This document shows positions 32,886 to 41,602 of a stretch of DNA of 50,989 nt, piece by piece. The translations under genes were made by a program, and so were the position numbers. Below the pieces are notes generated by a model. It worked only from the letters and a program-made list of their open reading frames with translations. It made no database searches and had not been told where the DNA came from. This DNA is from Myxococcaceae bacterium (GTDB taxonomy: Bacteria > Myxococcota > Myxococcia > Myxococcales > Myxococcaceae), in the NCBI GenBank assembly GCA_003818285.1, contig RPRB01000016.1, forward strand, positions 1 to 50,989, in the 5' to 3' direction. Position 1 is the stretch's first letter. The number at the start of each line of letters is the position of its first letter.

Positions 32886-33042
32886 AGCCTCAGCTCCGCC
32901 GGTCGCGACGCCAGGCTCCGGGCCGATGGAGCCGCCCGTCCATGCTCGCCTGCCCACCCGGGAGCCTCGAAGGAGGCCCGGACGCGCCGTGACGGGGGGT
33001 GCACCACGGACGTCGTCCTGTTAGCACCGCAGCTCCCCGCCC

Positions 33043-36000
33043 ATGCACCGCATCCACCTCGAGGGTGCCCGCACCCACAACCTGGCGGGCGTCAGCGTCG
33101 AGCTCACCGCCGGCCAGCTCACCGCCGTCACCGGCGTGTCGGGCAGCGGCAAGAGCAGCCTCGCGGTGGACACCCTCTACGCGGAGGGGCAGCGCCGCTT
33201 CGTCGAGAGCTTCAGCCCCTACGCCCGGCAATTCCTGGAACGCCTGGAACGGCCGCCGATGGACCGGCTCGAGCCCGTGGCGGCGGGTATCGCCGTCGAC
33301 CGCCGCACCAGCGTGAAGAGCTCGCGGTCCACCGTCGCCACCCTCGCCGACCTCGAGGCCTACTTCTCGGCGCTGTTCACCCGCGAGGCGCTGCCGCTCT
33401 GCCCCGAGCACGGCGAGGAGGCCGTCCGCCGCGACCCCGACTCCGCCGCTCACGTGCTCGCGACCGAGCACGCCGGCTCGGCGGCGATCCTCACCTTCCC
33501 GGCGAGAATGCCCGACACCGAGACGTTCATCGGCGTCCGGGCGCGCCTGCTCAAGGACGGGTTCCGGCGTCTGCTCATCGGCGGCGAGGTGCGGCCTCTC
33601 GAGGAGCTCCGCCCCGCGGAGGCCATGGGCGCGGCGGGCCAGGCGGACGTCGTGGTCGACCGCCTCACGCTGTCGAAGGACATCCGGGGGCGCCTCGCCG
33701 CCTCCCTCGAGCAGGCCTGGGCCGAGGGTCACGGGGAGGCGCACCTCTGGATCTCGGGTCGCCGGCGGCCGGTGCGACAGGGGCTGGTGTGCCCGGTCTG
33801 CGCGCGCGGCTTCGAGCCCGCGCGCCCGGGCCTGTTCAGCTACCAGTCGCCGGTGGGCGCCTGCCCGGCCTGCCGTGGCTTCGGGCGGACGCTGGGCATC
33901 GATTGGGCGAAGGTCATCCCCGACGACTCGCTGAGCATCTCCGACGGTGCGCTGCGTCCGTGGAACGGCCGGTCCAGCGAGTGGGAGCGCGGGCAGCTGG
34001 TCCGCTTCGCGAAGTCCAATCGCATTCCCCTCGACGTTCCCTGGCGCGAGCTCCGCCCCGAGCAGCGGGAGGCCGTGCTCGAAGGGGAGGGCACCTACCG
34101 CGGCGGCCGCTACCCCGGGCTGCGCGCCTGGTTCCGGTGGATGGAGTCGCGCACCTACAAGATGCACGTGCGGGTGCTGCTGAGCCGGTACCGCGCGTAC
34201 ACCCTCTGCACCACCTGCGACGGCGCGCGCCTCAATCCGGGCGCGCTCCGGTACCGCGTCGGTGGGCTCGATCTCGCCGCGTGGCACCGGCTGGAGGTCG
34301 GCGAGGCGCACCGACGGCTGGAGGCGCTGGCGACCCGGACCGGGCAGGGCGAGCTCGCCCGGCGCGAGCTGGTGAGCAGGCTCGGGTGGCTGGCGCGCGT
34401 GGGGCTCGGCTATCTCGGGCTCGATCGCCAGAGCCGCACGCTGTCCGGAGGCGAGGCGCAGCGGGTGTCCCTGACCGCGGCGCTGGGGACCGGGCTCACC
34501 GGAGCGCTGTTCGTCCTCGACGAGCCGTCGGTGGGGCTCCATCCCACGGACCTCCAGCCGCTGACGACGGCGCTCGGGGAGCTGGCCCGCCGCGGGAATG
34601 CGGTGATGGTGCTCGAGCACGACCCGGCGCTCATCCGCGCGAGCGACCGCGTGCTGGAGCTCGGGCCCGGGGCGGGACCCGAGGGTGGACGGCTCTGCTT
34701 CGACGGCTCCCCCGACGCCCTGTCGGGCCGGAGGGACCTGCCCACCGGCCGTGTCCTGGGCGGAGCGCGCGTCCACACCCGTGCTCGCCGGACGCCGCGC
34801 GGATGGATCGCGGTCCGCGGGGCCACCGCGAACAACCTCGCCGAAGTGGACGTGCGCGTCCCGCTGGGCGTGCTCGCCGCACTGTGCGGGCCGAGTGGCT
34901 CGGGAAAGAGCACCCTCGCGGAGGAGATCCTGTACCGGAGCCTCGCCCGCGCGCTCGGTCGGAGCGACGTCGAGGCCCCCGGCGCGGTGCGCTCGGTCGA
35001 GCCGGGTCTGCCGCTCGAGCGGGTCGTGCTCGTGGACCAGGCGCCGCTCGGCCGCACCTCCCGCGGCAACGCGGCGACGTACACCAAGGCGTGGGAGACC
35101 TTCCGCAAGCGCTTCGCCGCCGAGCCGGACGCCGTTCTCCGTGAGTTCGGGCCGGCTCACTTCTCGTTCAACGTCGAGGGCGGTCGATGCGAGGCGTGCT
35201 CCGGCGAGGGCAGCGAGACGGTGGAGATGCAGTTCCTGGCCGACGTGGCGCTCACCTGTGGCAGCTGCCGCGGCCGGCGCTTCAAGCCCGAGGTGCTCGA
35301 GGTCCGGCTGAAGGGCCACTCGGTCTCCGACGTGCTGGCGATGACCGTGGACGAGGCGCTGGCCGCGTTCGGGGGTGATTGCCCGATCGCCGAGGCGCTC
35401 CGGCCGCTGCAGCGGCTGGGGCTGGGGTACCTCCCGATCGGCCAGCCGCTGTCGACGCTCTCCGGCGGTGAGGCTCAGCGGGTGAAGCTCGCCCGCGCGC
35501 TGGGCGGGGCGCAGCAGGGAGTGCTGTACCTGCTCGACGAGCCGAGCGCGGGCCTGCACGGCGAGGACGTGGCGCGGGTGCTGGAGGCCCTCCACGTGCT
35601 CGTCGACGCCGGGGCGAGCGTGCTCGTCGTGGACCACGACCTCGACCTCCTGAGCTCCGCGGACTGGCTGGTCGAGCTCGGCCCCGGCGGAGGCCGCGAG
35701 GGCGGCCGTCTGGTGGCAGAAGGCACGCCCGAGGAGATCGCCCGCGGCTCGACCAGAACCGGGGAGGCGCTCCGCAAGGCGACCGCGTCCCCCGAGACGC
35801 CCCGCCCCCTCCCCGCGGCGGGCGGTGCGCCGTGGCTGGAGGTGGAGCACGCCCGCGAGCACAACCTCGCCGACGTGAGCTGCCGGATCCCGCTCGGCAA
35901 GCTGGTGGTGCTCACCGGGCCCAGCGGCTCGGGAAAGTCGACGCTCGCCTTCGACGTGGTGTTCGCCGAGGCGCAGCGGCGCTTCACCGAGACCCTGAGC

Positions 36001-38373
36001 CCGTACGCGCGGCAGTTCCTCCCCACCTTGCCTCGCCCGGACGTGGAGCGGATCCGGGGACTGCCTCCCTCGGTGGCCCTCGAGCAGCTGACTGCCCGGG
36101 CCGGCGCCACCAGCACCGTGGCCACGGTGACCGAGGTCGCACACTACCTCCGGCTGCTCTTCGCCAAGCTGGGCACACCGCACTGCCCGAACGACGACAC
36201 GGCCATCGCGCCGCGCTCGGCCGTGCAGCTGCTCGAGGAGGCCCGCGCCATGCGCGGTCCCATCGAGCTCCTCGCGCCGGTGGTCCGCGCGCGCAAGGGC
36301 ACCTACCTCGACGTCTTCACCGCCGCCGCACGGGCCGGGGTGAAGGAGGCCCTCTGCGACGGGGCCCGGGTCTCGACCGATGCCCCGCCGAAGCTCGCCC
36401 GCAGCCGCGAGCACACCATCGATCTGGTCGTCTGGTCCGGACCGGCGGCGGAGATCCCGGCCGAGGCGTTCGACCAGGCGCTGCGCTGGGGGCAGGGAGC
36501 GGTGAAGGTTTTCCGTGGCGGGCCCCCCGCACCAGGGGGACGCCCGAGGACCGTCGCGCGGGCGCCGGGTGACCATGCTCAGCGGGAGCGGCTGCTCTCG
36601 TCCGAGCGCAGCTGCCCCCGCTGCGGGACCGCCGTCCCGGAGCTGGACCCGCGCTGGTTCTCCTTCAACACCGCGCAGGGGCGCTGCGAGGACTGCGAGG
36701 GCACCGGGCTCGAGTCGGGGGACGTCGACGGCGAGGGCAACGACCCGTGCCCCACCTGCGAGGGAACGCGTCTCCAGCCCATCCCCCGGGCGGTGCGGCT
36801 CTTCGGCCGCCGCTACGCGGAGGTGGTGCAGCAGCCGGTGGTGCGCGCGCTCCAGGAGGTCCGCGGCTGGTCGCTCTCGGGAGACGCCGCCCGCATCGGC
36901 GCCGCGGCGCTCGGCGAGCTGGTGCGCCGCCTCGAGTTCCTCGAGCGGGTGGGCCTCGGCTACCTCTCGCTGGACCGGGCGGCGGCGACGCTGAGCGGCG
37001 GAGAGATGCAGCGGCTGCGGCTCTCGGCGCAGGCGGGCGCCGGGCTCACCGGCGCGCTCTACGTGCTGGACGAGCCGACCATCGGCCTCCACCCGCGCGA
37101 CACCGGGCGGCTGCTGGAGAATCTGCGGACGCTGGTCGACACCGGAAGCACGGTGCTGGTCGTGGAACACGACCTGGACACGATCCGGGCCGCGGACCAC
37201 CTGGTGGACCTGGGGCCCGGTGGAGGGCGGCTGGGAGGCCGCATCGTCGCCGAGGGCCCGCCGTCCGAGGTGCTCTCCTCCGAGGTCTCGCCCACGGCGC
37301 GCGCACTGCACCTCCCGGTGCGCGGGCTGCGGCCGATGCGTCCGGCAGCTCGGGACTGGCTCCGCCTCGAGGGGGCGCGCTGCCACAATCTCCGCGGCGT
37401 GGACCTGTCGCTGCCGCTGGGGCGGATGACGGTGGTGGCGGGCGTGTCCGGCTCGGGCAAGAGCACGCTGGTGCGGCGGGTGCTGTTTCCCGCGGTGCGC
37501 GAGGCGCTGGGCCGGACCACGCCTCCTCCGGGTCCGTTCCGCCGGCTCACGGGGATCGGGCCGCTGCGGCGGGTGCTGGCGGTGGACCAGTCCCCGATCG
37601 GCCGGACGCCGCGGAGCGTGCCCGCGACCTTCCTGGGCGTCTGGGACGAGCTGCGGCGGGTATTCGCCGGGACGCCCGAGGCGCGGGCTCGCGGGTTCAG
37701 CCCGACGCGCTTCTCGTTCAACGCGGCGGGTGGGGGCCGCTGTCAGAGCTGCGCCGGTCAGGGGGCCATCAGCCACGAGATGTCCTTCCTCCCCGACGTC
37801 ACCACTCCGTGCGAGGCGTGCGGCAGTGCGCGGTTCGAGCCGGCGACGCTCGAGGTTCGCTGGCGCGGGCTCAACGTGGGGGAGGCGCTGCGGCTCACGG
37901 TGGACGAGGCGCTGGAGGTGTTCTCCTCGCTGCCGCGAGTCGCAGGGCCGCTGCGCTGCCTCTCGGAGCTGGGTGTGGGTTATCTCCAGCTGGGGCAGGG
38001 GAGTCACACGCTCTCCGGCGGCGAGGCCCAGCGGCTGAAGCTGGCCGCCGAGCTGACCGCGACCGCGCGGCACGAGCCCACGCTCTACGTGCTCGACGAG
38101 CCGACCACCGGGCTTCACCTCGCCGACGTGGCGAAGCTCCTCCGGGTGCTCGACCAGCTCGTGGCGCGCGGGGACACGCTGGTGGTCATCGAGCACCATC
38201 CGGTGGTGATCGCCGCAGCGGACCACGTGGTGGAGCTGGGACCCGAGGGCGGCGAGGCCGGCGGACGGGTCGTCGCCCACGGAACGCCGGCCCAGGTGGC
38301 CCGGGCCGCGACCGCGACCGCGCCGGTCCTGCGGGGAATTCTGGGAGACGAGCCGCGGCAGCGGGCCGGATGA
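33043..38373 (+). CDS. uvrA: Tandem-fused double UvrA (four ABC ATPase modules)
   Basis: This 1,776-residue protein is two complete UvrA-like halves in one chain, twice the usual ~940 residues. Four Walker A motifs are present (GVSGSGKSS near 31, GPSGSGKST near 615, GPSGSGKST near 958, GVSGSGKST near 1466). So are four LSGGE signature motifs (near 467, 805, 1316, 1656) and four Walker B segments (FVLDEPSVGLHP, YLLDEPSAGLH, YVLDEPTIGLHP, YVLDEPTTGLHL). Each half has its own zinc-module Cys pairs and a region corresponding to the UvrB-binding domain, clearest in the second half (LLAPVVRARKGTY). Normal UvrA dimerises to scan DNA damage; here one chain might replace the dimer. A hairpin-repeat-like insertion lies in the second half (36521-36575). 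The ATG start matches the family N-terminus. Double UvrA proteins occur in some other Proteobacteria-related groups. Confidence 0.93.
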   Translation: MHRIHLEGARTHNLAGVSVELTAGQLTAVTGVSGSGKSSLAVDTLYAEGQRRFVESFSPYARQFLERLERPPMDRLEPVAAGIAVDRRTSVKSSRSTVATLADLEAYFSALFTREALPLCPEHGEEAVRRDPDSAAHVLATEHAGSAAILTFPARMPDTETFIGVRARLLKDGFRRLLIGGEVRPLEELRPAEAMGAAGQADVVVDRLTLSKDIRGRLAASLEQAWAEGHGEAHLWISGRRRPVRQGLVCPVCARGFEPARPGLFSYQSPVGACPACRGFGRTLGIDWAKVIPDDSLSISDGALRPWNGRSSEWERGQLVRFAKSNRIPLDVPWRELRPEQREAVLEGEGTYRGGRYPGLRAWFRWMESRTYKMHVRVLLSRYRAYTLCTTCDGARLNPGALRYRVGGLDLAAWHRLEVGEAHRRLEALATRTGQGELARRELVSRLGWLARVGLGYLGLDRQSRTLSGGEAQRVSLTAALGTGLTGALFVLDEPSVGLHPTDLQPLTTALGELARRGNAVMVLEHDPALIRASDRVLELGPGAGPEGGRLCFDGSPDALSGRRDLPTGRVLGGARVHTRARRTPRGWIAVRGATANNLAEVDVRVPLGVLAALCGPSGSGKSTLAEEILYRSLARALGRSDVEAPGAVRSVEPGLPLERVVLVDQAPLGRTSRGNAATYTKAWETFRKRFAAEPDAVLREFGPAHFSFNVEGGRCEACSGEGSETVEMQFLADVALTCGSCRGRRFKPEVLEVRLKGHSVSDVLAMTVDEALAAFGGDCPIAEALRPLQRLGLGYLPIGQPLSTLSGGEAQRVKLARALGGAQQGVLYLLDEPSAGLHGEDVARVLEALHVLVDAGASVLVVDHDLDLLSSADWLVELGPGGGREGGRLVAEGTPEEIARGSTRTGEALRKATASPETPRPLPAAGGAPWLEVEHAREHNLADVSCRIPLGKLVVLTGPSGSGKSTLAFDVVFAEAQRRFTETLSPYARQFLPTLPRPDVERIRGLPPSVALEQLTARAGATSTVATVTEVAHYLRLLFAKLGTPHCPNDDTAIAPRSAVQLLEEARAMRGPIELLAPVVRARKGTYLDVFTAAARAGVKEALCDGARVSTDAPPKLARSREHTIDLVVWSGPAAEIPAEAFDQALRWGQGAVKVFRGGPPAPGGRPRTVARAPGDHAQRERLLSSERSCPRCGTAVPELDPRWFSFNTAQGRCEDCEGTGLESGDVDGEGNDPCPTCEGTRLQPIPRAVRLFGRRYAEVVQQPVVRALQEVRGWSLSGDAARIGAAALGELVRRLEFLERVGLGYLSLDRAAATLSGGEMQRLRLSAQAGAGLTGALYVLDEPTIGLHPRDTGRLLENLRTLVDTGSTVLVVEHDLDTIRAADHLVDLGPGGGRLGGRIVAEGPPSEVLSSEVSPTARALHLPVRGLRPMRPAARDWLRLEGARCHNLRGVDLSLPLGRMTVVAGVSGSGKSTLVRRVLFPAVREALGRTTPPPGPFRRLTGIGPLRRVLAVDQSPIGRTPRSVPATFLGVWDELRRVFAGTPEARARGFSPTRFSFNAAGGGRCQSCAGQGAISHEMSFLPDVTTPCEACGSARFEPATLEVRWRGLNVGEALRLTVDEALEVFSSLPRVAGPLRCLSELGVGYLQLGQGSHTLSGGEAQRLKLAAELTATARHEPTLYVLDEPTTGLHLADVAKLLRVLDQLVARGDTLVVIEHHPVVIAAADHVVELGPEGGEAGGRVVAHGTPAQVARAATATAPVLRGILGDEPRQRAG
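36521..36575. repeat. Diverged copy of the 62-bp hairpin repeat inside uvrA
   Basis: The block resembles the repeat at 14977-15100. The segment from GCCCCCCG to GACGCC is nearly identical, then CGCGCGGG is shared. It lies within the second UvrA half, after the UvrB-binding-like region and before the zinc module, where it encodes a Gly/Pro/Arg-rich run (GGPPAPGGRPR). Resemblance was judged by eye, at about 24 of the first 27 bases. Confidence 0.65.
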
Positions 38374-38388
38374 GGCATCCTGGACGGG

Positions 38389-38659
38389 ATGCGCCTCACG
38401 CCCGGGATCGTCAGCTTCTACTTGCCGGCAGCGTTCTTCGTGCTCGTCGCGATGGGGAACGCGGCGATCATCGTTTCGCTTCGTCACCACGGGCCGGCCC
38501 GCCTCAGGCGTCCCCCTGGTCGGCGGCATCGGCGGCACCATTGCCATCCTCCTGCGTCCCGAGCTCAGGGGCTGGGCCCGGGTCCCTTTCCTGCTCGAAC
38601 CGGGAAGCGGACCGATGGTGATCGGGGCGCTTCGGCGTCGGCTCCTCGTCCCGCGCTGA
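38389..38659 (+). pseudogene. Frameshifted small membrane protein
   Basis: The ATG at 38389 opens MRLTPGIVSFYLPAAFFVLV with AAIIVSLR, a good first membrane helix. After about residue 32 the frame becomes His/Arg/Pro-rich nonsense. The frame one base forward continues as VTTGRPASGVPLVGGIGGTI, then AILLRPELRGWARVPFLLE and LVPR, ending at TGA 38657-38659. The joined product of about 90 residues is like small two- or three-helix proteins common in Proteobacteria. So there is a one-base insertion (or two-base loss) near 38475-38482, or a sequencing error. The gene begins 15 bases after uvrA. Its intact form is of unknown function. Confidence 0.7.
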
Positions 38660-38683
38660 CGCCGCGGAGGCTGCGCCTGCTGC

Positions 38684-39079
38684 CTAGCGCGTCTTCTTCT
38701 TCGTCGTCGCCGTCGTCGTCTTCTTCGCGGTGGTGGTCGCCTTGGCGGGGGTGGGGGCGGGCTTCTTCGCCGCCGCCTTGGGGTCCTCCACCTTCACCGG
38801 CTCGACCTTCCGCTCCGCGAGCAGCGCCTTCTCTCGCTCCAGGTCGCGGATCTTCAGCTCCAGCGTCGCCTGGGTCTTCGCCAGCTCCTTCACCTTGTTC
38901 TCGAGCGCGGCGGACCGCTCGCTCTCCTTCCTGAGCGCGTTCTCCGCCTCGTCCTTGGCCCCCTTCAGGGTGCAGGAGCTCCAGCCGCCCACGACGACCG
39001 CGGCCACGAGGAGGATCCAGGGGAGCTTGGAGGGTCGAGAGCGGCGCCACTCCGCCTCGAACTCGGCAGTCGTCGACAA
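38684..39079 (-). CDS. Membrane-anchored coiled-coil protein with Lys/Thr-rich tail
   Basis: This 131-residue protein has a cytoplasmic N-terminus (STTAEFEAEWRRSRPSK), one membrane helix (LPWILLVAAVVVGGWSS), then a heptad coiled coil of about 50 residues (ENALRKESERSAALENKVKE and on). The tail is repetitive Ala/Lys/Thr/Pro sequence (PTPAKATTTAKKTTTATTKK), similar in composition to histone H1-like or cell-wall-spanning linkers. The TTG at 39079 is used because AGGTGGAG lies 4-5 nt upstream; a longer frame to 39103 is possible. It is divergent from the hydrolase at 39130. I know no named family. The tail may bind nucleic acid or polyanionic surface material, which is inference. Confidence 0.7.
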   Translation of the reverse strand: MSTTAEFEAEWRRSRPSKLPWILLVAAVVVGGWSSCTLKGAKDEAENALRKESERSAALENKVKELAKTQATLELKIRDLEREKALLAERKVEPVKVEDPKAAAKKPAPTPAKATTTAKKTTTATTKKKTR

Positions 39080-39129
39080 GGGGCTCCACCTTAGCAGGCC
39101 CACCCCCCCGTGCTAGTTCCCTGGGAGCC

Positions 39130-39951
39130 ATGGCCACCCTCGCGCACACCGAGCTGACCGCGGGTCCGAACCCGCCCGAGCGCTGGGTCCTCTTCCTCCA
39201 CGGGCTCCTCGGACGTGGTGGAAACTGGCGCTCCTTCGGGAGGAGGTGGGTGGAGACGCACCCGACCTGGGGGGCGGTGCTGGTCGATCTGCGTCTGCAT
39301 GGCGACTCGTCCACGGGATTCGACCCACCACACGCGGTTGGTGCGGCGGCCGGCGACGTCCTCGCGCTGTTGCCGGCGTTGCCAGGGCCCGTGGAGGCGC
39401 TGGTGGGACACTCCCTCGGAGCGAAGGTGGTTCTCGCCCTGCAGCGCGCGAGCGGTCACCGCTTCCCGCGCGCGGTGGTGATCGACGCCTCGCCCTCGCC
39501 CCGTCCCGACGACCTCGGCGCGGAGCAGAGCCGCGAGATCCTCGCGCTCCTGGCAAGGCTGCCGCGCACGTACGCGACCCGCACCGAGTTCGTCACCGCG
39601 GTGGAGGCCGCCGGACAGCCCCGGTCGATCGCCCAGTGGCTGGCGATGGCGCTCCAGCCGCAAGGCGGAAGATTCGTGCTCTCCCTGGACCTGGCGGGCC
39701 TCGAGTCGCTCTACGAGAGCGTCCTCGCCGAGGACGACTGGGACGTCGTGACCTCGGTTCCGCCGGGGCACCGGCTCGCCTTCATCGTTGGCGGCGCCTC
39801 TTCGACGGTCGAGCCCGCGGCCCGCGAGCGCATCCGCACGCTCGCCCCCGCTGTCACCCTGGAGGAGATCCCCGGCGCCGGCCACTGGGTGCACGTGGAC
39901 GCCCCGGACGCCACCTTCGCTGCCGTGGAGCGGGCGCTGCGGCCGCCCTGA
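39130..39951 (+). CDS. Alpha/beta hydrolase
   Basis: This 273-residue hydrolase has the oxyanion-hole region WVLFLHGLLGRGGNWRSFG, VLVDLRLHGDSS after strand 5, and the nucleophile elbow ALVGHSLGAKVVLAL (Ser near 99). A likely Asp lies in the AFIVGGASSTVEP region (the usual Asp is not obvious), and His is in GAGHWVHVDAP. The pattern is that of YbfF-like or ABHD11-like esterases. GGGAGCC is just before the ATG. The 3' end is followed by an 80-bp-period direct repeat (39953-40086), and it converges with the SpmAB gene. Substrate unknown; the missing acid residue should be checked by alignment. Confidence 0.86.
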   Translation: MATLAHTELTAGPNPPERWVLFLHGLLGRGGNWRSFGRRWVETHPTWGAVLVDLRLHGDSSTGFDPPHAVGAAAGDVLALLPALPGPVEALVGHSLGAKVVLALQRASGHRFPRAVVIDASPSPRPDDLGAEQSREILALLARLPRTYATRTEFVTAVEAAGQPRSIAQWLAMALQPQGGRFVLSLDLAGLESLYESVLAEDDWDVVTSVPPGHRLAFIVGGASSTVEPAARERIRTLAPAVTLEEIPGAGHWVHVDAPDATFAAVERALRPP

Positions 39952-39952
39952 C

Positions 39953-40086
39953 CCCGACGACGGTGCGGCCCTGAGAACCGCCGACGTGGCTCTGGGCGGC
40001 GGCCGCGCCGACTGTGTTGCGGCCGCCGTTAGCCCGACGACGGTGCTGCTCTGAGAACCGCCGACGTGGCTCTGGGCGGCGGCCGC
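39953..40086. repeat. 54-bp direct repeat, 80-bp period, between convergent genes
   Basis: Copies at 39953-40006 and 40033-40086 differ in only a few bases (GCGGCCCTG versus GCTGCTCTG). Each contains CCGCC...GGGCGG that can form a stem. The block starts two bases after the hydrolase stop and ends 12 bases before the SpmAB stop, so it probably acts as a bidirectional terminator or insulator. It is unrelated in sequence to the 62-bp repeat. Confidence 0.88.
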
Positions 40087-40098
40087 CCTGACCCTGAC

Positions 40099-41433
40099 CT
40101 ACCGGGTCGCCCAGCCGAAGAAGAGGTAACAGAGGCTGGTCGCAGCCACGTAGCCGGCGAGGTCCGCCGAGAGGCACGCCAGGAGCGTGTGGCGCATCAC
40201 CCGGACCTGGACGCTGCCGAAGTAGACCGCCAGGACGTAGAAGGTGGTCTCGGTTCCTGCGTTGAGGAGGCAGACCAGGTACCCGATGAACGAGTCGGGA
40301 CCATAGGTCTTCATCGTCTCGCTCATCACCCCCAGCGCGCCGCTACCGGACAGCGGCTTGATGAGCGCCATGGGGAGTGCCTCGGCGGGAAAGCCCAGCC
40401 GGGAAGTGACCGGGGAGAGCACCCCGATGAGCGTGTCCATCGCCCCCGAGGCGCGGAACATCGCGATGCCCACCAGGATGGCCACCAGGAAGGGGATGAT
40501 CACGATGGCGATCTGGAACCCTTCCTTCGCCCCGGAGATGAAGACCTCGTAGATCTTCACGTGGCGGGCGAGGCCGAAGAGCACGATCGCCAGCATGATG
40601 GTGGGGAGGGTCCACTCGCTCATGAGCACCCGGACCCAATCGAACCCCGGATGCTCGGCCCGGACCCGCACCGCCTCGCGCACCAGGGCCACCAGGAAGA
40701 GCGCCAGAAGGCCGAGGGCGATCGCCCGACGGCGGGGGCTCGCCGGGGCATGGTCCACCGCCAGCTGCTCCGCCTTCTCCAGGGCCGCGGCATCGGGCCC
40801 CTTTGCCGCCGCGGTGGACTCCTTCCCGGGCTCCGGGGTGTAGCGCTCGGGTCGGAAGCGGGCCCTCTTCTCGAGCAGCTTCGCCACCACGACCGCGGTG
40901 AGCGCCGCCGAGAAGGTGGAGAGGAACGAGGGCAGCACGATTCCGGCGGGGTCCTTCGAGCCGAGCGCCGCCCGCACCGCCACCGCGCCGAGCGGGAGGA
41001 TGGCGACCCCCGCGGCGTTGATGGACAGGAAGAGTGCCATCGAGTTCGTCGCCACGCCCGGGTACCGGTTCAGGGTGTTCAGCTCGGTCATCGCCTTGAG
41101 GCCAAAGGGCGTGGCGGCGTTGCCGAGCCCGAGCATGTTCGCCGCGAGGTTCAGGATCATCGACCCCATCGCCGGATGGTCATCGGGGACCTCCGGGAAG
41201 AGGCGCCGCATCAGCGGACGGAGGCCGCGAGCGATGGAACGAAGCAGTCCACCCTCACGGACGATGGCCATCATCCCCAGCCAGAGCGCCATCTGGCCGA
41301 TGAGGCCGAGCGCCAGATCCACCGAGGCCTTGGCCGCGGTGAGGGAGGCCTCGGTGACCCGGGGCATGGTGCCGCGAAAGGCTGCCGTGAGGACGGAGCC
41401 CGCGATGAGGACGAGGAAGATGCCGTTGAGCAC
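40099..41433 (-). CDS. Fused SpmA-SpmB-like nucleoside-recognition membrane protein
   Basis: This 444-residue protein joins the two spore maturation proteins that are separate genes in Bacillus. The N-terminal half (about 1-190) has SpmA-like VLNGIFLVLIAGSVLTAAF, the gate-like motif NLAANMLGLGNAATPFG, and LNRYPGVATNSMALFLSINA. The C-terminal half (about 270-444) has SpmB features, EWTLPTIMLAIVLFGLARHV, VIIPFLVAILVGIAMFRASG, SGSGALGVMSETM and LNAGTETTFYVLAVYFG. In sporulating Firmicutes SpmAB affects spore-core dehydration; both halves share the nucleoside-transporter gate domain. A charged linker (about 190-250) joins the halves. The GTG at 41433 is used. In myxobacteria fused versions occur outside sporulation genes, so function here is open. 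Confidence 0.88.
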   Translation of the reverse strand: MLNGIFLVLIAGSVLTAAFRGTMPRVTEASLTAAKASVDLALGLIGQMALWLGMMAIVREGGLLRSIARGLRPLMRRLFPEVPDDHPAMGSMILNLAANMLGLGNAATPFGLKAMTELNTLNRYPGVATNSMALFLSINAAGVAILPLGAVAVRAALGSKDPAGIVLPSFLSTFSAALTAVVVAKLLEKRARFRPERYTPEPGKESTAAAKGPDAAALEKAEQLAVDHAPASPRRRAIALGLLALFLVALVREAVRVRAEHPGFDWVRVLMSEWTLPTIMLAIVLFGLARHVKIYEVFISGAKEGFQIAIVIIPFLVAILVGIAMFRASGAMDTLIGVLSPVTSRLGFPAEALPMALIKPLSGSGALGVMSETMKTYGPDSFIGYLVCLLNAGTETTFYVLAVYFGSVQVRVMRHTLLACLSADLAGYVAATSLCYLFFGWATR

Positions 41434-41543
41434 GGGGGGTCTGGACCCTATCAGCGCCCCCGGACGCCCTGTGTGTCCGCCGGGTGATGCAGGAAATGCA
41501 GCCAGCCGGCCCGTTCCGGTCGTCGGGCGGTGAACGGGGGCGT

Positions 41544-41573
41544 TTGCCGCTCCCGAGCGGCGCGGGGTAGATT
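41544..41573 (+). promoter_or_regulatory. Candidate sigma-70 promoter of the kinase gene
   Basis: TTGCCG (41544-41549) and TAGATT (41568-41573) are 18 bases apart, about 30 bases upstream of the kinase ATG, which has GGAG at good spacing. Both hexamers match 4 of 6 positions. Confidence 0.4.
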
Positions 41574-41602
41574 TCGGGCGCCGTTTCCTCCGGGAGACAG
41601 CA

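Noticed and set aside
32886-33042. A small gene in the gap before uvrA.
   Set aside because: The only open frames here are short, lack a ribosome-binding site, and show no recognisable domain.
32890-38547. A 1,885-codon open frame on the reverse strand, antisense to uvrA.
   Set aside because: It is Arg/Glu/His/Pro-rich low-complexity sequence without domains and mirrors the codon bias of uvrA; long antisense frames are expected at this GC content.
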